A stretch of 64,000 nt of DNA. Origin: CAWCHZ01 sp963795555. Its GTDB lineage: Bacteria; Actinomycetota; Thermoleophilia; Solirubrobacterales; Solirubrobacteraceae. Shown one piece after another: positions 22,703 to 31,110 of this stretch. A program made the translations under genes and the position numbers. Below the pieces are notes generated by a model. The model searched no databases, had not been told where the DNA came from, and worked only from the letters and a program-made list of their open reading frames with translations. How positions within the stretch are numbered: the stretch's first letter is position 1; each line of letters begins with the position of its first letter. Where the stretch lies: the NCBI GenBank assembly GCA_963795555.1, contig CAWCHZ010000001.1, positions 62,001-126,000 on the forward strand, given 5' to 3'.

Positions 22703-24101
22703 GCGAGCGAGCATGCGCGAAGGTCCCCTCGCGGCACTGTTCCGGCGCACGGATGAGGCGGCCGACCAGCAGCCGAGCGAGCAGGTCACCCCGGAGCACG
22801 CCACGCCCGCCACGCCCGAGCGGGCCGCCACGCCCGCTCGATCCGACGAGCCGCAGGCGGAGCGCCGCCTGCCGACGCCCCAGGAGCGCCTGCGCCACGC
22901 CTTCTCCGCCGACATCCCCGAGAACATCCTCGAGCGCTCGGCACCTCCACAGCGCCATGAGCTCGACAGCGCTCGCGAGCTGGCCGGCAGTGACGCTGGC
23001 GGTCCGCGGCTGCGCGTCGTCGGCGTCGGGGGCGCGGGTGTCAACGCCGTCAATCGGATGATCGAGGCCGAGGTCGCCGGCGTCGAGTTCATCGCGATCA
23101 ACACCGACATGCAGTCGCTGCAATCCGCGGCCGCCCACACCACGGTGCACATCGGCGCCGACGTCACGCGTGGCCTGGGCTCCGGCGCCGACCCCGAGCT
23201 GGGGCGCCAGTCCGCGCTCGAGGACTACGACGCGATCAAGTCGCTGCTGAAGGGCTCGGACATGGTCTTCATCGCAGCCGGCGCGGGGGGCGGCACCGGG
23301 ACCGGCGCGGCGCCCGTGGTGGCGCGCATCTCGCGCGAGATCGGCGCGCTGACGGTCGGCATCGTGACCAAGCCGTTCGGCTTCGAGGGCTCGCGGCGGC
23401 GCGCCCAGGCCGAGCAGGGCATCGAGGCGCTCTCCGCCGAGGTCGACACGCTGATCGTCGTGCCGAACAATCGGCTGCTGTCCGTGCTCGACAAGCAGAC
23501 CTCGATGGTGCAGGCGTTCCACGTCGCCGACGACGTGCTGCGCCAGGGCGTGCAGGGCATCTCCGACCTGGTCACGCTGCCGGGGCTGATCAACCTCGAC
23601 TTCGCCGACGTTCGCACGATCATGTCGCAGGCGGGCAACGCGCTGCTCGGCATCGGCATGGGCACCGGCGAGCGTCGCGCGGTCGACGCCGCCGAGAAGG
23701 CGGTTGCCTCGCCGCTGCTGGAGACCAGCATGGATGGCGCGCGCTCGATCCTGCTGTCGATCACCGGCGGGCGTGACCTCTCGCTGTGGGAGGTCAACGA
23801 GGCCGCCAAGACCGTCTCGGAGGCCGCTCATCCCGACGCCAACATCATCTTCGGGGCGATGATCGACGAGAAGCTGCTCGACCAGGTCTGGGTGACCGTC
23901 GTCGCGACCGGCTACGGCGAGCTGAGCCGTACGGTGCGCCCGCGACTGGAGGAGCCGGCGGGCGAGCCGCGCGTCACGCGCACGAGCCCGCCGCGCCAGA
24001 TGGCGCTGCAGGGCGCCGGCGGCCGTCAGGCGACCGGCCTTAAGGCGGCCGGCCTGGAGGCGGCCGACCTCGACGTGCCCGAGTTCCTGCCCAGGAGGTA
24101 G
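22689..24101 (+). CDS. ftsZ: FtsZ with a 107-residue N-terminal extension, coupled to parA
   Basis: 470 residues. The tubulin/FtsZ core starts at LRVVGVGGAGVNAVNRM (108-124) and has AINTDMQSL, the GTP loop AGAGGGTGTGAAP (197-209), NLDFADVRTIMSQAG (T7 loop with catalytic Asp) and a C-terminal tail ending DLDVPEFLPRR, matching the FtsZ peptide that binds SepF/FtsA. Residues 1-107 are mostly Pro/Ala/Glu-rich but include two conserved-looking blocks, MREGPLAALFRR (9-20) and LPTPQERLRHAFSADIP (61-77). Start ATG 22689 overlaps parA by 14 bases; ATG 22713 is an alternative. Not in a dcw cluster here. Confidence 0.92.
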   Translation: MSSAKRASMREGPLAALFRRTDEAADQQPSEQVTPEHATPATPERAATPARSDEPQAERRLPTPQERLRHAFSADIPENILERSAPPQRHELDSARELAGSDAGGPRLRVVGVGGAGVNAVNRMIEAEVAGVEFIAINTDMQSLQSAAAHTTVHIGADVTRGLGSGADPELGRQSALEDYDAIKSLLKGSDMVFIAAGAGGGTGTGAAPVVARISREIGALTVGIVTKPFGFEGSRRRAQAEQGIEALSAEVDTLIVVPNNRLLSVLDKQTSMVQAFHVADDVLRQGVQGISDLVTLPGLINLDFADVRTIMSQAGNALLGIGMGTGERRAVDAAEKAVASPLLETSMDGARSILLSITGGRDLSLWEVNEAAKTVSEAAHPDANIIFGAMIDEKLLDQVWVTVVATGYGELSRTVRPRLEEPAGEPRVTRTSPPRQMALQGAGGRQATGLKAAGLEAADLDVPEFLPRR

Positions 24102-25597
24102 TGACGGCGCCAAACGGCGGTCGCTCGCGCGGCGTGATCGCCGCCGGTCACCCGACGACCGCGGCCGCCGGAGCGGACGTGCTGCGCGCCGGCGGCAACG
24201 CCATCGACGCCGCGGTCGCCGCGGTCCTGACCTCGATGATCGCCGAGCCGATGCTGACCGGGCTCGGGGCGGGCGGCTACATGCTCGTCGCGCCACCGAG
24301 CGGGGCCGCGGTGCTGCTCGACTTCTTCGTCGAGGTGCCCGGGCATGGCGCCGACCCGCGGGCGCGAGCCGAGCTGGTGCCGGTCGAGGTCTCGTTCGAC
24401 GACGCGGTGCAGATGTTCAACGTCGGGCCCGCGTCATGCGGCGTCTACGGCCTGCCAGCCGGCGTCTGGGAGGCGACGCGACGATTCGGCAGCATGGCGC
24501 TGGCCGATCTGGCGGCGCCGGCTGCGCGCCTGGCCCGCGAGGGTGTGGCGCTCAACGCCCAGCAGGCGTACGTGGTCCGGATCCTCGGCGCGATCGGCAT
24601 GCTCACGCCGGAGGTACGCTCGCTCTATGCCCCCGCCGGCCGGCTGCTGCGCGAGGGCGACGTCATCCGCAACCCCGAGCTGGCCGACGCGCTCGAGCGC
24701 CTGGCCCGGGACGGCCCGGAGCCGTTCTACTCCGGCGAGCTGGCGCGCGCGGTGGTCGACTGGCTGGGCGAGCGGGGCGGCTCGATCACCGCCGAGGACC
24801 TCGCCGGCTACCGCGTGATCGATCGCAAGCCGGTCTCGGTCCGCTATCGGGGTCGCGAGGTGCTGACCAACCCGCCGCCCTCGGCTGGCGGCGCGCTGAT
24901 CTGCTACGCGCTGGCGCTGCTGGACCGCGACCCCGGCCCACCGCACAGCGAGCGCCTCGCCGAGGTCATGGAGCTCGCGCAGGCCGAGCGAACCGCCGCC
25001 TTCCTCGCGGGCCTCGACGAGCCGGGCTTCCTCGAACGCTTCGCGGCGAGCCGGCTGGGCTCCACGACCCACGTGTCGGTGCTCGACGCCAACGGCTGGG
25101 CCTGCGCCGTGACCTGCTCCAACGGCGAGGGATCGGGGATCGTCGTGCCCGGCACCGGGCTGCACATCAACAACATGATGGGCGAGTCCGATCTCAACCC
25201 GCTCGGCTTCCACGCCTTCGCGCCCGGTCGGCGGATGCCGAGCATGATGGCGCCGACGGTGGTGCGCCGCGACGGCGCGGCCGAGCTCGTCCTGGGCAGC
25301 GCCGGCTCCAACCGCATCCGCTCGGCGATCCTGCAGACGATCGTCAATGTCGTCGACCACGAGCTGCCCGTCGACCAGGCGGTCGAGGCGCCGCGTCTGC
25401 ACGTCGAGGATGGCGTCGTATATGCCGAGCCGGGCGTCGAGACCGCGTCGCTTCAGCACACCGGGCGCGGCATCGCGCGCTTTCGCACCCGCAACCTCTT
25501 CTTCGGCGGGGTGCAGGCGGTCGGGCGTTCCTGGCGCACCGGGGAGCTGCTCGGCGGCGGCGACCCCCGCCGCGGCGGAGCCGCGCTGGTCGCGTGA
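24101..25597 (+). CDS. ggt: Gamma-glutamyltranspeptidase-family protein
   Basis: 498 residues. Large-subunit motifs AGHPTTAAAGADVLRAGGNA and GLGAGGYMLV, then the autocleavage site GSTTHVSVLDANG with nucleophile Thr322, and MMAPTVV, SNRIRSAILQTI in the small subunit. No signal peptide is visible, so it is predicted cytoplasmic, and the 'lid' loop is short. It may act on glutathione-like or other gamma-glutamyl compounds, or be an acylase of the family. GTG 24101 overlaps the ftsZ TAG by one base, making parA-ftsZ-ggt one transcriptional unit. Confidence 0.88.
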   Translation: MTAPNGGRSRGVIAAGHPTTAAAGADVLRAGGNAIDAAVAAVLTSMIAEPMLTGLGAGGYMLVAPPSGAAVLLDFFVEVPGHGADPRARAELVPVEVSFDDAVQMFNVGPASCGVYGLPAGVWEATRRFGSMALADLAAPAARLAREGVALNAQQAYVVRILGAIGMLTPEVRSLYAPAGRLLREGDVIRNPELADALERLARDGPEPFYSGELARAVVDWLGERGGSITAEDLAGYRVIDRKPVSVRYRGREVLTNPPPSAGGALICYALALLDRDPGPPHSERLAEVMELAQAERTAAFLAGLDEPGFLERFAASRLGSTTHVSVLDANGWACAVTCSNGEGSGIVVPGTGLHINNMMGESDLNPLGFHAFAPGRRMPSMMAPTVVRRDGAAELVLGSAGSNRIRSAILQTIVNVVDHELPVDQAVEAPRLHVEDGVVYAEPGVETASLQHTGRGIARFRTRNLFFGGVQAVGRSWRTGELLGGGDPRRGGAALVA

Positions 25598-25649
25598 GCG
25601 GGCTCCGCGGCGGTGGTCTGAGCGGGGCCGCGCCGGTCGCGTGAGCGGG
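25580..25649. repeat. Duplicated 3' end of ggt including its stop codon
   Basis: A 23-base stretch with core GGTCGCGTGAGCGGG at 25580-25602, containing the ggt TGA, recurs at 25627-25649 with one mismatch (period 47, out of frame). A partial third copy lies between (around 25607-25626). Confidence 0.8.
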
Positions 25650-25654
25650 ACGGC

Positions 25655-26281
25655 TCAGCCGAAGCGGATCTTGCCGTTGGAGCGCGCGCGCTCCTGAATG
25701 CGCTCGGCGATCTCCAGCCGCTTCAGCGCGGCACGGAACAGCCGCGTCACCAGCCGCAGGCGGGCGTTCTCCGAGCGCAGGTCGAGCAGCCCCTGCTTGG
25801 CCTCCAGCCCGAAGTCGACGGTGGCGGCCATCTCGTAGGCGGTCATCGCGTCGAGCTGGTCGCTCGGCGGGCGGGCATCGGTCGCGCGCTCGACCAGGTC
25901 GGCGTAGGCGTCGTGGGCGTCGCTGACGAGCCGTTGGTCGAGCTGCTCCTGGCGGTCGCTGAGGAACTCGATTGTGCCGGCCGGGTAGGGCAGGTCGTCC
26001 TGGCGGCTGACGAGCCGGAAGGGCCTGGTTGCCTGCGTGAGCAGGTTCAGCCGCCCGTCCTCGCGGCGCTCGAGCACCTCGGTGATCCGGCAGGCGCAGC
26101 CGATCGCGCGCAGGCCGTCCTCGGCGAACCAGACGATGCCGAACTCGCTGTCGCGCTCCAGGCAGACCGCCATCATCGTCTTGTAGCGCTCCTCGAAGAC
26201 GTGCAGCGGGACGATTTCCGATGGCACGGCGACGAGGCTGAGGGGGAACAGCGGGAAGTTGTGCTCCACCCGCTCGGGCAC
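25655..26281 (-). CDS. LON substrate-binding-domain protein
   Basis: 208 residues, only the N-terminal (LON, PF02190-like) domain of Lon: FPLFPLSLVAVPSEIVPLHVFEERYK, GCACRITEVLERREDGRLNL, then a helical part. No ATPase or protease domain. Such stand-alone proteins are common in actinobacteria; role unknown, possibly substrate recognition. GTG 26281 is preceded by TACACT six bases upstream, implying a leaderless mRNA. Confidence 0.85.
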   Translation of the reverse strand: MPERVEHNFPLFPLSLVAVPSEIVPLHVFEERYKTMMAVCLERDSEFGIVWFAEDGLRAIGCACRITEVLERREDGRLNLLTQATRPFRLVSRQDDLPYPAGTIEFLSDRQEQLDQRLVSDAHDAYADLVERATDARPPSDQLDAMTAYEMAATVDFGLEAKQGLLDLRSENARLRLVTRLFRAALKRLEIAERIQERARSNGKIRFG

Positions 26282-26287
26282 GCCACA

Positions 26288-26293
26288 AGTGTA
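26288..26293 (-). promoter_or_regulatory. -10 box for leaderless LON-domain mRNA
   Basis: TACACT on the minus strand ends 6 bases before GTG 26281. Confidence 0.45.
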
Positions 26294-26315
26294 GGCGCGC
26301 CGCGCGCCCAGGCGG

Positions 26316-27260
26316 TCAGGCCGGGCGGCGGCCTGAGACGATCAGGTTGTAGAAGATCCCAGCCGGCAGGCGGGGCTCGAGCAGCCGACGATCCAGCGAC
26401 TGCAGCGCGAGATAGCCGTTGCAGGCCAGCCGCCGCCAGGCCAGCGGGATCTCCGCGGGCACGGCGGTCGACTCGAGCGCGCGGGTCGTCCAGCCCAGCC
26501 ACGAGGCAAGCAGCTCCTCGCCGCGCACGCGGACATCGAGGAAGCCGGCCCGGCGGGCGCCGCGGGCGAGGTCGGCGGGCGCGAAGGTGTGGATGTCGAC
26601 GAGCCGTTCGAGGCGATCGCGGTCGGCATCGTGGCGATGCCCGTCGCCCGCATGGTGCGCGTGGTGGGCGTTGCCGTCGAGCAGCTGCCCGGCGCCGATC
26701 AGCCGGCGCCAGAGGGGCGCGAGCAGGTGGCCGGCTCGCTTCGGCAGCCAGGCGAGCTGGTGACCGCAGCGCGAGGGCTCGCCGGCAAAGGCGACGACGC
26801 CACCGGGTCGCAGCACGCGATGGAACTCGCGCCAGGCGGCATCGAGGTCGGGCAGGTGATGCAGCACCGCGTGTCCGAGCACGAGGTCGAACGAGGCCTC
26901 CGGGAACGGCAGCCGGCCGGCCTCGGCGACCACCGCCTCCAGACGCAGCCCCAGACGCCGGGCATTGGCCTGCAGCGCGCGCACCATGCCGGCGGAGATG
27001 TCGCTGCAGACCGCCTCGCGGACGAGCCCGTCCTGGAGCAGGTTGAGCGTGAAGTAGCCGGTCCCGGCGCCGATCTCCAGCGAGCGCTGAAACGGCGGTG
27101 CGGCGTGGGCGGCGAGCGCCTTGTCGAGCTTGAGGCGGACCTGCCGGCGGCCCAGCTCACCGAAGTCGATCCCCCACTTGCCGTCGTAGCTGTCCGCGGC
27201 GATGTCGTGGTAGCGGATGTTCGCCTCGCGAACGTCCGCCGCCGTCAGGGGGGCCTGCAT
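26316..27260 (-). CDS. Class I SAM-dependent methyltransferase with a His-rich insert
   Basis: 314 residues. SAM-binding motif LEIGAGTGYFTLNLL (about 61-75), SFDLVLGHAVLHHLPDL and LRPGGVVAFAGEP mark a methyltransferase of the UbiE/11 type. A loop at about 195-212 is His/Asp-rich (GNAHHAHHAGDGHRHDAD), suggesting metal binding or simple repeat growth. Substrate unknown. ATG 27260 faces the next methyltransferase across a 26-base gap holding a shared promoter, so the two may serve one pathway. Confidence 0.82.
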   Translation of the reverse strand: MQAPLTAADVREANIRYHDIAADSYDGKWGIDFGELGRRQVRLKLDKALAAHAAPPFQRSLEIGAGTGYFTLNLLQDGLVREAVCSDISAGMVRALQANARRLGLRLEAVVAEAGRLPFPEASFDLVLGHAVLHHLPDLDAAWREFHRVLRPGGVVAFAGEPSRCGHQLAWLPKRAGHLLAPLWRRLIGAGQLLDGNAHHAHHAGDGHRHDADRDRLERLVDIHTFAPADLARGARRAGFLDVRVRGEELLASWLGWTTRALESTAVPAEIPLAWRRLACNGYLALQSLDRRLLEPRLPAGIFYNLIVSGRRPA

Positions 27261-27269
27261 CGGGCGCGG

Positions 27270-27277
27270 AATATACT
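27270..27277. promoter_or_regulatory. Overlapping divergent -10 boxes in an 8-base sequence
   Basis: AATATACT reads TATACT on the plus strand (27272-27277) and TATATT on the minus strand (27275-27270). Each box ends 9 bases before a start codon: TTG 27287 on plus, ATG 27260 on minus. One site can therefore launch RNA both ways. Confidence 0.6.
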
Positions 27278-27325
27278 CGCGCGCCGTTGCGCCAGGACCA
27301 CCGGCAACAGCACCAGCCCGTGGGG

Positions 27326-28060
27326 GTGACCCCGCTCGAGCTGACCGGTGAGCGCACCCTGCCGGACGTGCCGGCGGAGAACTACTGGTTCCGCCGCCAC
27401 CTCGTCGTATACGAATGGATCGCCCGGCGCACGCGCGCCCTGCGCGTGATCGACATGGCCTGCGGCGAGGGCTACGGCGCCGATCTGCTCGCGTGCGACG
27501 CGGCCAGCGTGGTGGGCGTGGATGCCAATCCCGAGACCCACGAGCACGCCCGCCAGCGCTACCAGCGCGCCAACCTGCGCTTCGAGCGCGACCTCGTCGA
27601 GCGCTTCAGCGCGCCCTGCGACGCGATCGTCTTCCTGCAGACGATCGAGCACGTGCAGGACCCCGATGCCGTGCTGGCGCACTTCGCCTCGCTGCTGGAT
27701 CGCGATGGCGTGGCCTACGTGAGCACGCCGAACGTCCTCACGCTGGCACCCGCCGGTGCGGCGCGCTCGGACAACCCCTGGCACCTGCGCGAATACCGCG
27801 CTGTTGAATTTGCCGCGCTCTGCGCACGCCGCTTCGGGCGCGTGGAGCTGCTGGGGCTGTTCCACGCGCGCAAGCTGTGGCTGCACGAGCTGGCGATCAA
27901 GCGCGCCGGCTGGGATGCCCTGCACGCCCGGCTTGGATTGACCGGCGCCTTCTATCGGCGCTTCGTGCCGGCGATCGGCACGCGCGACTTCGCCCTGCGT
28001 CGCGGCGCGCCGAGCGAGCTCGACGGCGCGCTGGACTTCCTCGCGATCTGCCGGCCGTGA
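27326..28060 (+). CDS. SAM-dependent methyltransferase of the methylglucan-like cluster
   Basis: 244 residues from GTG 27326 (TPLELTGERTLPDVPAENYW...). Motifs VIDMACGEGYGADLLA, FLQTIEHVQDPDAVLAHF and YVSTPNVLTLAP fit a class I methyltransferase. Earlier in-frame starts are TTG 27287 and GTG 27320; TTG 27287 would suit a leaderless mRNA from the TATACT box. First gene of an overlapping trio with a GH57 enzyme and a GT4 glycosyltransferase, the order seen in mycobacterial Rv3030-Rv3031-Rv3032, where the methyltransferase is linked to methylglucose lipopolysaccharide. Confidence 0.82.
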   Translation: MTPLELTGERTLPDVPAENYWFRRHLVVYEWIARRTRALRVIDMACGEGYGADLLACDAASVVGVDANPETHEHARQRYQRANLRFERDLVERFSAPCDAIVFLQTIEHVQDPDAVLAHFASLLDRDGVAYVSTPNVLTLAPAGAARSDNPWHLREYRAVEFAALCARRFGRVELLGLFHARKLWLHELAIKRAGWDALHARLGLTGAFYRRFVPAIGTRDFALRRGAPSELDGALDFLAICRP

Positions 28061-29520
28061 GCGCGCCGGACGACGGGCGGCTGGCGATCGTCCTGCACAC
28101 CCACATGCCCTACGTCGAGAGCGGCGGGGAATGGCCCCATCCGCGAAATCCCCCGCACGGACCGGTCTGGAGGGGCTTTGGCACCTGGCCGTTCGGAGAG
28201 GAGTGGCTGTGGGAGGCGATCGCGACCTCCTACCTGCCGCTGCTCGACGTCCTTGCGCGCGCGCCGGCGATCACCATCTCACTCACGCCGGTGCTCTGCG
28301 ACCAGCTCGAGGCACCGGGGGTTGGCGAGCGCTTGCTGGCTTTCCTGCGCGACGTGCGCCGCGAGATCCATCGCCGCGACGCGGCCGGGCTGCATGCCGC
28401 CGGCGAGGCTCGCCTGGCGGCCGAGGTCGAGCGTGCCGCCGCGGACTATGAGCGCGCGGCGCGGCGCTTCGAGCAGCTCGGCGGCGACCTGCTGGCGGCG
28501 TTTGCGCCGTACGTCGACTGGACCTCGGCGGCGACGCACGCGGTCCTGCCGCTGCTGGCGACCGACGCCGGCATCCGCCTCCAGCTCGACAGCGGCATCG
28601 CCGCTCACCGCCAGCGCTTCGGCGCCTGGCGCGGCGGCCTCTGGCTGCCCGAGTGCGCCTGGGCGCCGTGGCTGGGGCCGGCGCTGCGGGCGGCGGGGGT
28701 GCGGACCACCTGCGTCGATCTGTCGGGCCTGCTCGGCCCCGACGCCTTTGAGCAGCTGATCCCGATGACGATCGAGGATGGCCCAGTGCTCGTGCCGATC
28801 GACCGCGCGACGATCGAGCTGGTTTGGGGTGAGCGCGGCTACCCCGCCGCGGCCGGCTACCGCGACTCGCATCGCCGCACGCACTTCGGCCACAAGCCGT
28901 GGACCAACGGAGGCGTCCCCTACGATCCCGCGGCGGCCCGTGCGCTGGCGCGACTGCACGCGCAGGACTTCGTCGCGCGCACCCGCAAGCGGCTGCGCGT
29001 GGCGAGCGCGGCGCTCGACCGCCCCGCGCTGGTGGTCTGCGCGCTCGACACCGAGCTGCTGGGTCACTGGTGGTACGAGGGGGTCCACTGGCTCGAGGCA
29101 GTGGTCGAGGAGTGTGGCCAGCAGGGGCTGGCGCTGACCGCGCTCGACGACGCGCTCGAACGTTGCGAGCCACGGCCGGCATCGACGCCAGCGATCTGCA
29201 GCTGGGGGCGCGGGCGGGACCTGCGCACCTGGGACGGCCCGGACGTCGCCGAGCTGGCCTGGCGCGCGCGGGCGGGTGAGCTGCGCGTGCTCGCGGCCGG
29301 CGCCGCCGCGTCGCCGCGCGCGCTGCGCGAGCTGCTGGCGCTGCAGTCCTCCGACTGGGCCTTCGCCATCTCCTATGACCTGGCGCGTGAATACGGACTG
29401 GCCCGCGCGATTGGCCACGCCGATGCCCTCGACGAGGCGCTGCGCGAACTAGACTGCCGCGAGCCGCGGCTGCGCAACCTGGCCCCCTACTGCTCCGCGG
29501 CTTCGCTGCTGCGACCGTGA
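28057..29520 (+). CDS. GH57 alpha-glucan branching enzyme-like protein
   Basis: 487 residues from GTG 28057, whose GTGA overlaps the methyltransferase stop. N-terminus IVLHTHMPYVESGGEWPHPR is the GH57/DUF1957 opening; GGLWLPECAWAP holds the nucleophile Glu and CALDTELLGHWWYEGVHWLE the catalytic Asp. The C-terminal helical domain is present. GH57 branching enzymes make alpha-1,6 branches in alpha-1,4-glucans; in mycobacteria the neighbour set makes a methylated glucan. Confidence 0.9.
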   Translation: MSAPDDGRLAIVLHTHMPYVESGGEWPHPRNPPHGPVWRGFGTWPFGEEWLWEAIATSYLPLLDVLARAPAITISLTPVLCDQLEAPGVGERLLAFLRDVRREIHRRDAAGLHAAGEARLAAEVERAAADYERAARRFEQLGGDLLAAFAPYVDWTSAATHAVLPLLATDAGIRLQLDSGIAAHRQRFGAWRGGLWLPECAWAPWLGPALRAAGVRTTCVDLSGLLGPDAFEQLIPMTIEDGPVLVPIDRATIELVWGERGYPAAAGYRDSHRRTHFGHKPWTNGGVPYDPAAARALARLHAQDFVARTRKRLRVASAALDRPALVVCALDTELLGHWWYEGVHWLEAVVEECGQQGLALTALDDALERCEPRPASTPAICSWGRGRDLRTWDGPDVAELAWRARAGELRVLAAGAAASPRALRELLALQSSDWAFAISYDLAREYGLARAIGHADALDEALRELDCREPRLRNLAPYCSAASLLRP

Positions 29521-30776
29521 CCCCGACCGTCCTGCTGCTCTCGTGGGAGTACCCGCCGCTGATCGAAGGCGGCCTCGCCCGGCACGTGCGCAAGCTCTCC
29601 GAGCAGCTGGTCGCGCAGGGCGTTGAGATGCACGTGCTGACGCGCGGCGACGAGGCGAGCGCGGGCGGGGGCGAGGACGTGAGCGCGGGCGGGAGCGAGG
29701 AGCTGGTCGGGGGGGTGCGGGTGCACCGCGTCGCCGAGCCGCCGCGCCCGCGTGAGCTCGGCCAGTTCGTCGGCTGGGTGCGACGGATGAACGCCGACAT
29801 GCTGCGCGCCGGGCTCGCGCTGGCCGCCGACCAGCGCTTCGACGTCATCCACGGACACGACTGGCTCGTCGCCGCCGCCGGCGATCGGCTCGCGCGACGC
29901 CTGCGTCGTCCGCTGGCGATGACGATCCACGCGACCGAATATGGACGCCATCAGGGCTGGGTCCAGGCTCATCCGCAGTCCTACATCCATGGCGTGGAGC
30001 GCTGGATGGCGCACCGTGCCGACGCCCTGATCGCCTGCTCGCACTACATGCGCGCGCACATCGCCGATATCTACGACCTCGCGGCCGAGCGGGTGACGGT
30101 GATCCCGAACGGCATCGACCGCGACGACCTGCAGCCGGTCGCCGACCTGGAGCGCCTGCGCGCACTGTTCGCGTCGCCGCGGCAGCGGCTGGTGCTGCTC
30201 GTCGGTCGACTCGTCTACGAAAAGGGCTTCCAGCTTGCGCTCGACGCCCTCGCCGGAGTGATCGAGCGCCGCGGCGACGTGCGCTTCCTGCTCGCCGGCT
30301 CGGGCACCCACGAGCACGAGCTGCGCGCGCAGGCCCAGCGGCTGGGCCTGATGGACCACGGCACCTTCCTCGGCTGGGCCGGCGACGACGTGCTGCACTC
30401 GCTCTACCGCGTCGCCGACGTCTGCGTGGTGCCATCGATCTACGAGCCCTTCGGACTGGTCGCGCTCGAGGCGATGGCATCCGGCTGCCCCTGCGTCGTG
30501 GCCGACACCGGCGGCCTGCGCGAGGTGGTTCCGAACGACGCGGTTGGCCTGCGCTTCCGTGCGCACGACCCGGCGGCGCTGGCGGAGATGGTCGAGCGGG
30601 TGCTGGGCGACGACGCGCTGCGCGCGCGCCTGGCGGCGCAGGCCTCCGAGCACGTGCTGCGCTTCGACTGGTCCGACGTGGCGCGTCAGACGCTCACCGT
30701 CTACGAGCGGCTGGCGCGTGGGGCGGATCGCCCACGCGTCGGCCGGTCGCGGGCGCGCGCGCCCGCTGGTCGCTAG
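29517..30776 (+). CDS. GT4/GT5-like alpha-glucosyltransferase (glycogen-synthase-like)
   Basis: 419 residues; GTG 29517 overlaps the GH57 stop by four bases. N-terminal domain LLLSWEYPPLIEGGLARHV, VIHGHDWLVAAAGDRLAR; C-terminal donor-site motifs VIPNGIDRDDL, LVGRLVYEKGFQLALDAL and PSIYEPFGLVALEAMASG (E-x7-E). Matches the Rv3032 type of alpha-1,4-glucosyltransferase that elongates glucan chains. A short Gly/Ala/Ser-rich insertion lies near residues 43-62. Ends overlapping the convergent small gene at 30773. Confidence 0.88.
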   Translation: MTPTVLLLSWEYPPLIEGGLARHVRKLSEQLVAQGVEMHVLTRGDEASAGGGEDVSAGGSEELVGGVRVHRVAEPPRPRELGQFVGWVRRMNADMLRAGLALAADQRFDVIHGHDWLVAAAGDRLARRLRRPLAMTIHATEYGRHQGWVQAHPQSYIHGVERWMAHRADALIACSHYMRAHIADIYDLAAERVTVIPNGIDRDDLQPVADLERLRALFASPRQRLVLLVGRLVYEKGFQLALDALAGVIERRGDVRFLLAGSGTHEHELRAQAQRLGLMDHGTFLGWAGDDVLHSLYRVADVCVVPSIYEPFGLVALEAMASGCPCVVADTGGLREVVPNDAVGLRFRAHDPAALAEMVERVLGDDALRARLAAQASEHVLRFDWSDVARQTLTVYERLARGADRPRVGRSRARAPAGR

Positions 30777-31063
30777 CGTCGCCGGCGGCGCAGCGGCAGC
30801 GGCGAGACCTCGCTCACGACGCGCCGCCCCAGGCGAGCCAGCTCCAGCTTGCGCACGAGCGTGACGATCTCGGTGCGCTCGGAGGACCTCAGCCGACCGG
30901 GTCGCCCGCGCGAGCGCGCGATCAGCTCAGTCAGTCGTGCCCGCTCGTGAGCCTCCAGCAATCCCCAGTGCTCGCGGGCCGCGAGCGCCGTCTGCACCAG
31001 CGCCATCACGTAGGCCAGCGGCGCCGCGCGGCGGCCCAGTCGCTTGGCGATTCGCTCGATCAT
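30773..31063 (-). CDS. Small basic hypothetical protein
   Basis: 96 residues, predicted helical, with the stretch LAYVMALVQTALAAREHWGLL and many arginines, ending LPLRRRRR. I do not recognise the family. It overlaps the GT4 gene by four bases at the 3' ends and lies 47 bases downstream of the acetyltransferase gene on the same strand, so may be co-transcribed with it. Confidence 0.6.
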   Translation of the reverse strand: MIERIAKRLGRRAAPLAYVMALVQTALAAREHWGLLEAHERARLTELIARSRGRPGRLRSSERTEIVTLVRKLELARLGRRVVSEVSPLPLRRRRR

Positions 31064-31110
31064 GGCTTGGCTGGCTTCATCACGGCTTGGGGACCGGCTC
31101 GATCATGATC

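Noticed and set aside
22692..24296. A 534-codon minus-strand frame opposite ftsZ
   Set aside because: Complement of a clear ftsZ gene; its composition is that of a GC-rich shadow frame.
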